From the NCBI GenBank assembly GCA_036258055.1, contig DATAEK010000409.1, positions 1 through 5,291 of the forward strand: a stretch of DNA of 5,291 nucleotides. Direction: 5' to 3'. Positions 1-5,179 of this stretch are shown here, one piece after another. Position numbers and translations under genes: made by a program. Each line of letters begins with the position of its first letter. The first letter of the stretch is position 1. The notes below the pieces were generated by a model. That model made no database searches. It had not been told where the DNA came from and worked only from the letters and a program-made list of their open reading frames with translations. The stretch comes from DATAEK01 sp036258055. GTDB lineage: Bacteria > Acidobacteriota > Vicinamibacteria > Vicinamibacterales > 2-12-FULL-66-21.

Positions 1-378
1 CCCGCATCGAAGAGCGTCATTCCAGTTCCGGCCCCAAACATCACTGCGCTCGTGCCGCCGCTTGGCGCGGTCGTGCCGCCCGCGCACCAGCATCGCCGGC
101 TGCGCGATACGGCGAAACTGACACCGATCGAAGCGGCGAGCACGCTGCTGGCCGTCGGTGCGCGCTCGGCCGAAGCGATGTCTGGTCATGGGTCGCTCGA
201 CGTCGCGCGCAGCCAGGTGCGTCTGCGCGCTGGCGCGATCGTCGAAGTTCGCGGGGCTGCCAAGCCTTTCAACGGGCTCTATGAAGTCAGCCGCGTGCGC
301 GACACGATCACGGCACGCGTGCACACGCAAACGTTCGCGCTCCTGCGCGCCGGAATCGGCGCCGAGGCAAGGCCATGA
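1..378 (+). CDS. Phage-tail/contractile injection system hub protein (gp27 / late control D-like), C-terminal part
   Basis: The frame is open from base 1 to the TGA at 376-378, so the gene enters from the left and only the last 125 residues are visible. The GTG at 52 is not a credible start because coding continues upstream of it. The final ~60 residues (VRLRAGAIVEVRGAAKPFNGLYEVSRV, here broken as VRLRAGAIVEVRG then FNGLYEVSRVRD) follow the pattern 'basic strand, pG..v.v.G....f.G.Y.V..v.H' ending in a 'T.F.L.R.G' strand. That pattern is typical of the C-terminal domain of gpD/gp27-type hub proteins of phages, T6SS VgrG and extracellular injection systems. In those machines the hub is a trimer that joins the tail tube to the spike. 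The next gene is a spike protein that starts inside this stop codon, which supports the call. Phage tail and eCIS origin cannot be separated from this fragment. Confidence 0.72.
   Translation, partial: PASKSVIPVPAPNITALVPPLGAVVPPAHQHRRLRDTAKLTPIEAASTLLAVGARSAEAMSGHGSLDVARSQVRLRAGAIVEVRGAAKPFNGLYEVSRVRDTITARVHTQTFALLRAGIGAEARP
364..367 (+). promoter_or_regulatory. Shine-Dalgarno for the spike gene
   Basis: GAGG lies 7 nt before the ATG at 375, inside the last codons of the hub gene. With the ATGA start/stop overlap (375-378) it supports translational coupling of hub and spike, which would keep their amounts matched. A second AAGG at 369-372 is too close to the start to be the main site. Confidence 0.5.
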
Positions 379-878
379 ATCGGGAACAGGCGCAGTACTT
401 CGGCAAGTATCGCGGGACCGTCGTCAACACCACCGATCCGGAACAACGCGCACGTTTGCGCGCAGTTGTACCGGACGTGCTCGGAACAGAACCGACGACG
501 TGGGCGCTGCCGGCCGCGCCATACTCCGGCAACGCCGCGGGATTCGTGGCGCTGCCGCCGGTCGGGGCGGGGGTGTGGATTGAATTCGAGCAGGGCAACC
601 CGGACTATCCGATCTGGTCCGGGGGCTGGTGGGGCATCTCCGCGGAACTACCTCCGAACAGCGCCGCAACCGGGGTCAATCAGATCACGCTCGTCACACC
701 CGGACGGCATGCGGTCGTGATCTCCGACGCGCCCGGCACGTCTGGAGGCGTCGCGCTGCGGACGTCAACCGGCGCGCGTATTACCGTCAGCGAATCGGGG
801 ATCGTGATCGACAATGGTCAAGGCGCATCGATTGCGCTGACCGGCAACACCATTCGCATCACTGGGGTGATGGTGTGA
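375..878 (+). CDS. Baseplate assembly protein V / gp5-like OB-fold spike protein
   Basis: A 167-residue protein. Residues 8-88 match the gpV/gp5/VgrG OB-fold: YFGKYRGTVVNTTDPEQRARL, then VVPDVLG, TWALPAAPYSG, the 'GFVALPPVGAGVWIEFEQGNP' strand pair, and YPIWSGGWWG. In the family this domain sits under the hub trimer and starts the membrane-piercing spike. Residues 101-167 are a run of short beta strands with a repeating hydrophobic/polar pattern (GGVALRTSTGARITVSESG, IVIDNGQGASIALTG, NTIRITG), as expected for a short trimeric beta-prism/helix needle. There is no lysozyme domain, no PAAR tip and no effector extension. The start at 375 is fixed by the upstream overlap, the GAGG, and the conserved OB domain beginning a few residues later. 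In VgrG and Afp8 the hub and spike are one chain; here they are two genes. No further baseplate gene follows on this strand in the window. Confidence 0.82.
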   Translation: MNREQAQYFGKYRGTVVNTTDPEQRARLRAVVPDVLGTEPTTWALPAAPYSGNAAGFVALPPVGAGVWIEFEQGNPDYPIWSGGWWGISAELPPNSAATGVNQITLVTPGRHAVVISDAPGTSGGVALRTSTGARITVSESGIVIDNGQGASIALTGNTIRITGVMV

Positions 879-1827
879 CCGGGTTTGTCAGGCGAGCATC
901 GTCGGCCCACAGCAGCTGATAGCCGCCGCCATCATCGACGAACACGACGGCGCTTCTGCCGCCGACGGTGCCTCGGGTTACGCCCTCGACCTTCATCTTG
1001 CGGTGAAAGCGCACCGACTCGTAATACAGCAGCTCGCCGCGCGGATTGCCGTCCCATGCGTACAACCGGAACGGCTCTTTCGAGGCGCTGGTCGGGTTGC
1101 CGAGCGTGATGAGCGAGACACCGGTCGACTGGTCCAGCGACATCGCGCGCATCCCGAGCTCGCCGTGATCCTCGGGCACGGTCAGCGCGAGCGGATCCAG
1201 CATCTCGAGGTTGTCGAGCGTCCACGGACCGTCGAACTTCTTCGGCTTCACGCGAATGATGACCGGCCGCCCTTGCAGGACCGGCGTACGGAGACCGAAG
1301 AGCAGCGCCTGTTCGCGCGGATCCCAGCTCAACGCCTCGACGTTGAGACCGCCGTCGTCGGGCAGATACTTCGCCGGCTTCTTGAGGGCGCGCACGTTCT
1401 CGATCAGCCAGGGCCGGAAGTCGGGAATGATTTCCGCGCGCAGCTGATCGCCGGGCCCGATCGCGATCCGAAGGATCGCTTCGCGCGCTGCGTCAACCTT
1501 GCCGCGCTTCGACTTCTTGCGATGCGGCTTCTTGCGTTTCTTCAGGCAGAGCGAGGACGTGGCAAAGATGAACTGCCGGTCGCCCAGCCCGACCACCTCG
1601 AGCCCCTCGACGTCGTCGATGGCGCCTGGTTGAAGGCCGTCGATGGGACGACGCAGAATGGAGCCGTCCAGCGCGCCGTCCGGTTTGAGCCGGAACTCGA
1701 AGAGCGCATCGCTGACGTTGTTGTCGCAGAACAGGAAGCGGGAGTCGGCAAGGGCAAGGACCTCGGAGGCGTTATAGGGCTCGGGTCCCGGACGCTCGCC
1801 AAACGGAATCGAACGAATCTTTTTCAC
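859..1827 (-). CDS. DUF3616-like protein, probable beta-propeller, function unknown
   Basis: A 322-residue protein. Sequence blocks such as DDVEGLEVVG (71-80), DGGLNVEALSWDPREQALLFGLRTP (158-182, 'N-V-E-[AG]-L-x-W-D-P ... L-L-x-G-L-R-x-P') and MKVEGVTRG (278-286) with a closing VVFVDDGG resemble DUF3616 proteins. These look like repeated four-stranded blades with 'EG(L/V)' turns, related in style to esterase-like phytase and SdiA-regulated propellers. No signal peptide or membrane segment is visible, so it is probably cytoplasmic. Residues 96-110 are almost all Lys/Arg. The start is GTG at 1827: an in-frame TAA lies at 1837-1839, so no earlier start exists, and no Shine-Dalgarno is visible. 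The 3' end overlaps the spike gene by 20 bp on the opposite strand. The family name is from pattern memory; the enzymatic role, if any, is unknown. Confidence 0.68.
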   Translation of the reverse strand: MKKIRSIPFGERPGPEPYNASEVLALADSRFLFCDNNVSDALFEFRLKPDGALDGSILRRPIDGLQPGAIDDVEGLEVVGLGDRQFIFATSSLCLKKRKKPHRKKSKRGKVDAAREAILRIAIGPGDQLRAEIIPDFRPWLIENVRALKKPAKYLPDDGGLNVEALSWDPREQALLFGLRTPVLQGRPVIIRVKPKKFDGPWTLDNLEMLDPLALTVPEDHGELGMRAMSLDQSTGVSLITLGNPTSASKEPFRLYAWDGNPRGELLYYESVRFHRKMKVEGVTRGTVGGRSAVVFVDDGGGYQLLWADDARLTNPVTPSPQ

Positions 1828-1835
1828 GGTTGACG

Positions 1836-1841
1836 ATTATC
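1836..1841 (-). promoter_or_regulatory. Possible -10 element for the DUF3616-like gene
   Basis: On the minus strand GATAAT (5 of 6 matches to TATAAT) ends 8 nt before the GTG start. No good -35 lies 16-18 nt further upstream, where the first REP hairpin is found. If used, transcription would start at or next to the GTG, giving a leaderless message; the lack of any Shine-Dalgarno fits this. It is only a weak motif match. Confidence 0.25.
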
Positions 1842-1849
1842 CGCCATTG

Positions 1850-1872
1850 GTCCGCCCGAAGGCGGACACTAC
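1850..1872 (-). repeat. REP-like palindrome, copy 1 (tandem pair)
   Basis: On the plus strand GTCCGCC (1850-1856), loop CGAA and GGCGGAC (1861-1867) form a perfect 7-bp hairpin, followed by ACTAC (1868-1872). Read on the minus strand the element starts with GTAG and then the hairpin, the layout of GTAG-type REPs linked to REP-associated tyrosine (RAYT, Y1) transposases. The copy lies in the divergent intergenic space. Translated by accident in one plus frame it gives 'VRPKADTT', a peptide seen in spurious gene calls. Confidence 0.85.
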
Positions 1873-1879
1873 GGATCGG

Positions 1880-1902
1880 GTCCGCCTGAAGGCGGACACT
1901 AC
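1880..1902 (-). repeat. REP-like palindrome, copy 2 (tandem pair)
   Basis: This is identical to copy 1 except for one base in the loop (TGAA instead of CGAA), in the same orientation and exactly 30 bp on, with a 7-bp linker GGATCGG (1873-1879). The stem is GTCCGCC (1880-1886) with GGCGGAC (1891-1897) and the tail is ACTAC (1898-1902). The tail runs straight into the Shine-Dalgarno of the deacetylase gene, so a transcript starting upstream would carry two strong hairpins in its 5' leader. Confidence 0.85.
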
Positions 1903-1907
1903 AGGAG
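1903..1907 (+). promoter_or_regulatory. Shine-Dalgarno for the deacetylase gene
   Basis: AGGAG lies 6 nt before the ATG at 1914, ideal spacing, and fixes that start. It begins at the base directly after REP copy 2. No convincing -10/-35 pair for this gene was found in the 86-bp intergenic region; TTGACG at 1830-1835 looks like a -35 but has no -10 at proper spacing. Confidence 0.7.
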
Positions 1908-1913
1908 CCTCTC

Positions 1914-2879
1914 ATGACCAGACCTTCACTTCGAGCCCTGTGTGCCGCCATCGGTGTCCTTTCACTCATCGTGGTGATCCCCGGCCGCGCCCAGCAGCAG
2001 CAAGGGGCCAATCAGCCGGGGACCAAGTGGACGGAAGGTCAAATGCGTGAAGTGATTGACGTCGCGCGGGTCGGGCGGAAGCTCACGCCGAAGTCCTGGC
2101 CGAACGGGAGCCGCGTCGCCGTCTGTCTGAGCTTTGATACGGATACCGAAGCACCGCTCCTGCGCGACGGCACGACGTCGCCGACGACGATATCGGCGTC
2201 CGATTTCGGCGCGGAAGCGGGCGTTCCTCGTATCCTGCGCATGCTCGATCGCTACCAGGTGCCTGCGACCTTTTTCATGACCGCCGTCGACGCGATGTTG
2301 CACCCGGACATGCTGTCGGCGATTCAGAAGAGCGGGCGCCACGAGATCGGGGTCCACGGCTGGATCCACGAGTTTCCCCCGCGTCTCGACCCCGGCGAGG
2401 AAGAGCGGCTGCTCGATCAGGCGATCGAGTACTTGACGAAGGCCACCGGTAAGCGTCCGGTGGGCTACCGGGCGCCGTCATGGGCGTTCAGCGGCGTCAC
2501 GCTCGATCTGATCCAGAAGAAGGGGTTCCTGTACGACAGCAGTCTTCAGGCTCTCGACGAACCGTACGAGATCGTCTCGCGCGGCAAGCCGACCGGCATC
2601 GTGGAGCTCGCGATCGACTGGACGCTCACCGAGACGCCGTACCTCGGACAGAACGGCAGGATGCCATCGCCGACGCTGCTCTATCAGCTCTACAAGGAAG
2701 AGTTCGACGGCGCGTACGAAGAGGGGACGATGTTCGTGCTGACGCTCCACCCGTACCTGAGCGGGCATCGCGCGCCGATGCAACACCTGAGCGAGTTCGT
2801 CGCCTACATGAAGTCGAAGCCGGGCGTCTGGTTCGCAACCGCCGCGGATATCGCCAAGTACGTGAAGGAACCTCGATAA
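1914..2879 (+). CDS. Secreted polysaccharide deacetylase (NodB/CE4 family, PgdA/PuuE-like subgroup)
   Basis: A 321-residue protein. Residues 1-26 are a signal peptide: basic N-terminus, hydrophobic core AAIGVLSLIVVIP, likely cut after GRA before QQQQ. The NodB domain covers about 67-316. Motif 1 is SFDTDTEAP (D75 expected as base, D77 as metal ligand), motif 2 is HGWIHE (H148 and H152, metal ligands), motif 3 is RAPSW (186-190), motif 4 is around D208 (YDSS), and motif 5 is LTLHPYLSGH with H279. All key residues are present, so the enzyme should be active as a metal-dependent N- or O-deacetylase on the cell wall or an exported polysaccharide. The FDTDTE form of motif 1 and the HGWIHE form of motif 2 resemble the Helicobacter PgdA/PuuE branch rather than chitooligosaccharide NodB; the substrate cannot be told from sequence. 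The gene is monocistronic by layout: divergent from its left neighbour, convergent with its right one, and bordered on both sides by REP-like hairpins. Confidence 0.88.
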   Translation: MTRPSLRALCAAIGVLSLIVVIPGRAQQQQGANQPGTKWTEGQMREVIDVARVGRKLTPKSWPNGSRVAVCLSFDTDTEAPLLRDGTTSPTTISASDFGAEAGVPRILRMLDRYQVPATFFMTAVDAMLHPDMLSAIQKSGRHEIGVHGWIHEFPPRLDPGEEERLLDQAIEYLTKATGKRPVGYRAPSWAFSGVTLDLIQKKGFLYDSSLQALDEPYEIVSRGKPTGIVELAIDWTLTETPYLGQNGRMPSPTLLYQLYKEEFDGAYEEGTMFVLTLHPYLSGHRAPMQHLSEFVAYMKSKPGVWFATAADIAKYVKEPR

Positions 2880-2884
2880 ACGCG

Positions 2885-2907
2885 GTCCGGCTGAAGCTGG
2901 ACGCTAC
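2885..2907 (-). repeat. REP-like palindrome, copy 3, diverged; possible 3'-end hairpin
   Basis: On the plus strand GTCCGGC (2885-2891), loop TGAA (2892-2895) and GCTGGAC (2896-2902) are followed by GCTAC (2903-2907). Compared with copy 2 one C-G pair is swapped to G-C on both sides of the stem and a second pair becomes G-T, so a 7-bp hairpin (one wobble in RNA) is kept. It lies in the 38-bp gap between two convergent stop codons, the usual place for REPs, and could serve as a processing or termination hairpin for both genes. There is no T-tract, so I do not call it an intrinsic terminator. Confidence 0.75.
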
Positions 2908-2917
2908 AGCCACTGGG

Positions 2918-3658
2918 TCAGACGCCGGGCGTGGGCGCCTGATCGATCGACGCGACGACGACGCGTCTGGTGAACTGCTGCGACGCCAACGAAAACAGGC
3001 AGTAGGCGGCAAACCAATAGAAGCCTGGGCCGAACTGCGCGGTGAACGCGATCAGAGGAGCCGCGTTCGGGTCGTTCGGCGACGTGGTGCTCGCTTTGGC
3101 AGCGAGATAGGCAATGAAGAGGGCGACCACGAAGACGTCAGCCATGGACCACTTGGCGATCGTTTCCACGAACGCGAGCGTTCGCTGTCGGCCCGTCGGC
3201 GCCATGAACATCGCCCAGGCCACGAGCGCAGCCTTGCCGAGCGGCACGATCACGCTGAAGAGCAGGATCAACGTCGCCGGCACAGGGCTGCCGACTTCGT
3301 ACAAACGCCGCACTGAACCGACAATGCTCCGGGTCTGGGCGTAGACCTCAACGTCGCCCGCGCTCTTCTGAAGCGCGCTGATGATCTGCGGACCCAGCTT
3401 GTCGATCACGACCTTCCGGATGTCCCCGCCCGTGGCCTCGAGGAACGCGACCACGGACGGATTCATCATCGACTTCAGCAGGCCGACCGTCTCGTCGGTC
3501 AGTCCACGCTCGAGCATCGTCGGCGCGACGCTCGCGATGCCGTCGCGCGTGAGGACGCCGCGAATCGTCAGCACCGGAGCGAACAGACCCGGGATCAAGA
3601 GGCCGACCGACACGGCCAGCAACGCAAAGACGATCACACGCTTGGAAGTGTCAGTCAT
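2918..3658 (-). CDS. PqiA-family integral membrane protein, single module
   Basis: A 246-residue protein. The core signature AKWSMADVFVVALFIAYLAAK (in part residues 169-188) matches the 'WSMxDVFvlAlLva' helix of PqiA/YebS (LetA) proteins, preceded by the 'ATLILLFSVIVPLGKAALV' helix and followed by FGPGFYWFAAYCLFSLASQQ. Four membrane segments are predicted at about 8-31, 126-149, 172-189 and 208-228. Positive residues (K7, R157/R159, R231/R232) put both termini and the 154-160 loop inside. PqiA/LetA proteins work with MCE proteins (PqiB/LetB) in lipid traffic between membranes; no MCE gene is in the window. E. coli PqiA has two modules and zinc-binding cysteines; this protein has one module, one cysteine only (C220), and a ~90-residue loop (33-122) between helices 1 and 2 outside the membrane. 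The ATG at 3658 follows the aminopeptidase stop by 14 bp, with no clear Shine-Dalgarno, so it is probably read from the same message. Confidence 0.75.
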   Translation of the reverse strand: MTDTSKRVIVFALLAVSVGLLIPGLFAPVLTIRGVLTRDGIASVAPTMLERGLTDETVGLLKSMMNPSVVAFLEATGGDIRKVVIDKLGPQIISALQKSAGDVEVYAQTRSIVGSVRRLYEVGSPVPATLILLFSVIVPLGKAALVAWAMFMAPTGRQRTLAFVETIAKWSMADVFVVALFIAYLAAKASTTSPNDPNAAPLIAFTAQFGPGFYWFAAYCLFSLASQQFTRRVVVASIDQAPTPGV

Positions 3659-3672
3659 GATCGGTCCGCGTC

Positions 3673-5169
3673 TCAGTGTTGGCGTCCGGCGCTCGTCGTG
3701 ATCTTCTTCGGCGTGAACTTCTCGAACATCCCCGGTTCCGCCATCAGTTTTTCAATGGCATCCATTTCAATCGGCACGAATGCCGAGAGGTTCTCGTAAC
3801 CCGTGTCGGTCACGAGGATCACGTCCTCGAGTCGGATGTAGACGCGATCCTCGGGAATCGTCAGCGCGGGTTCGATGGTGAAGATCATCCCCGGCACGAG
3901 GACGTCGCCGTGCGGCGTGTTGACGTCGTGCACTTCCATGCCGACGGTGTGTCCCAGGCTGCCGCCACCGCCGCCGGGCCGGGCCGGCGCGCCGGGAGCC
4001 GGCGCCGGCGGATCGATCCGTCGTCGGTAGCCGTCGACGAACCGCGCTGCGGCTTCCTTGTACTTCGGGTTGGTGAACGTGTGGCTCGCCATCGCCGCGT
4101 CCATCCTCGCGACGACATCTTTGAGGATGTCTCTCACCGGGACGTTCGGTTTGATCGACGTCATCAATGCTTTGTACAGCTTGACGTAGATGCCGTACAG
4201 CTCACGTTGATCGGCGCTGAACCTGCCGTTGATGGGAAACTCCCGGGTGACGTCCGAGGCGTAGTACTTGTAGTCGGGCGCGTAATCGAAGAGCACGAGA
4301 TCGCCGTCTTTCGTCTGCGTCTGCGCCGAGTGGTAATGCGGGTAGGAGCTGTTCTTGCCCGCGGCGACGAGGGCGAAGTAGGCGGCGCCCTGTGAGTTGT
4401 GCACTTTGAAGATGTAGTCGCCGATCGCTTCGATCTCGTACTCGTACATGCCCGGCCGCGCAGACCGCATCGCTTCCATCATCGTCAGCCCCGCGATGCG
4501 CGTGGACTCGCGGATCAGCGCCACCTCGCGCGCGCTCTTGATGAAGCGGAGCGCGTCGATGATCGGGTCGAGATCCTTCACGTCGAGCGCCGGCGCCGCG
4601 GCCTTGACCTTCTCCAGGAAGATTGCCTCGCGCGATTTCCCGCCGTCCCAGGGATCGGCGGCGGACGCAGCCCAGCGGCCGCGAGGATCGCTGACCGAGG
4701 CGCCGCCGAGGACTTCCGGCCGGAACGGGAGATACGCGGCGCGCGGCGAGGCGGCCGCCTGTTTCAGCGCAGCCTCGAAGCCATCGCGCACGTCGACCGC
4801 GTCCATGCCGGTCAGCTGCGCGGCTTCCGGACCGGGGGTCAGCACTGGGCCTTCCGATCGCTCCTTGCGTTCGTCTCTGGGCGGGAGGAACAGCGTCGAA
4901 CGCCTGGTCTTACCGTCGACGAGCAGGATGGCGCGCGGCACTTCGACGCCGGTCAGGTAGTAGAACTGGTTGTTCTGGCGGAACTTCAGAGCGTTGCCGG
5001 TCTCCGCCGTGCCTTGGATGATGGCGACGCCGTCACCAATCTTCTCCATCAGCTTCGCCCGGCGCTCGGCGAATTCGTGCTTGGGCAGCGAGTCGGTGAA
5101 CAGCGGCTGGGCAGAGACCGACCCGGCCGTGAGAAGCAACAACCCAAGGACAAAACGTGCGCGCACCAT
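3673..5169 (-). CDS. Secreted Xaa-Pro aminopeptidase (peptidase M24B family)
   Basis: A 498-residue protein. Residues 1-20 are a signal peptide (MVRAR, then FVLGLLLLTAG, cut after SVSA), so it acts in the periplasm or outside. Residues ~29-200 form the aminopeptidase P N-terminal domain (EFAERRAKLMEKIGDGVAII, NNQFYYLTGVE, TLFLPPRDERKE). Residues ~205-475 form the pita-bread catalytic domain. All five metal ligands are visible: D295 (LFDYAPD), D306 (SDVTREF), H407 (GHTVGMEVHD), E433 (FTIEPAL) and E448 (RLEDVIL); H414 in VHD is the usual second active-site histidine. It should remove an N-terminal residue preceding proline, using two divalent ions. Unusual is a Pro/Ala/Gly-rich stretch at 387-404 just before H407, where relatives have a short 'HG.(S/G)H' segment. 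The ATG at 5169 is supported by a strong GGAGG and by the signal peptide. It is the first gene of a likely two-gene unit with the PqiA-like gene. Confidence 0.9.
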   Translation of the reverse strand: MVRARFVLGLLLLTAGSVSAQPLFTDSLPKHEFAERRAKLMEKIGDGVAIIQGTAETGNALKFRQNNQFYYLTGVEVPRAILLVDGKTRRSTLFLPPRDERKERSEGPVLTPGPEAAQLTGMDAVDVRDGFEAALKQAAASPRAAYLPFRPEVLGGASVSDPRGRWAASAADPWDGGKSREAIFLEKVKAAAPALDVKDLDPIIDALRFIKSAREVALIRESTRIAGLTMMEAMRSARPGMYEYEIEAIGDYIFKVHNSQGAAYFALVAAGKNSSYPHYHSAQTQTKDGDLVLFDYAPDYKYYASDVTREFPINGRFSADQRELYGIYVKLYKALMTSIKPNVPVRDILKDVVARMDAAMASHTFTNPKYKEAAARFVDGYRRRIDPPAPAPGAPARPGGGGGSLGHTVGMEVHDVNTPHGDVLVPGMIFTIEPALTIPEDRVYIRLEDVILVTDTGYENLSAFVPIEMDAIEKLMAEPGMFEKFTPKKITTSAGRQH

Positions 5170-5174
5170 CGGAT

Positions 5175-5179
5175 CCTCC
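5175..5179 (-). promoter_or_regulatory. Shine-Dalgarno for the aminopeptidase gene
   Basis: On the minus strand GGAGG lies 5 nt before the ATG at 5169. It is the strongest ribosome-binding site in the window and decides the start. Confidence 0.75.

Noticed and set aside
52..378. GTG at 52 as the start of a complete 108-residue gene
   Set aside because: The frame is open to the window edge, and hub proteins of this family are several hundred residues long, so this is the end of a larger gene.
1003..1833. A 276-codon open frame on the plus strand opposite the DUF3616-like gene
   Set aside because: It is antisense to a gene with recognisable family motifs, its product is rich in Arg/Glu/Asp without hydrophobic core pattern, and high GC makes long antisense frames common.
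1830..1835. TTGACG as -35 element of the deacetylase promoter
   Set aside because: No -10-like hexamer occurs 15-19 nt downstream; that position is the GC-rich stem of REP copy 1.
1850..1902. CRISPR-like direct repeats
   Set aside because: There are only two 23-bp palindromic copies with a 7-bp linker; spacers would need to be about 25-45 bp and no cas gene is present.
1847..2050. A short plus frame that begins with VRPKADTT / VRLKADTT peptides
   Set aside because: The peptide is a translation of the two REP hairpins and then overlaps the deacetylase in another frame; it is an annotation artefact, not a gene.
2480..3316. A 278-codon plus-strand frame spanning the end of the deacetylase and the PqiA-like gene
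   Set aside because: It is out of frame with the conserved deacetylase and antisense to a clear membrane protein; its product is Arg-rich low-complexity, typical of a GC shadow.
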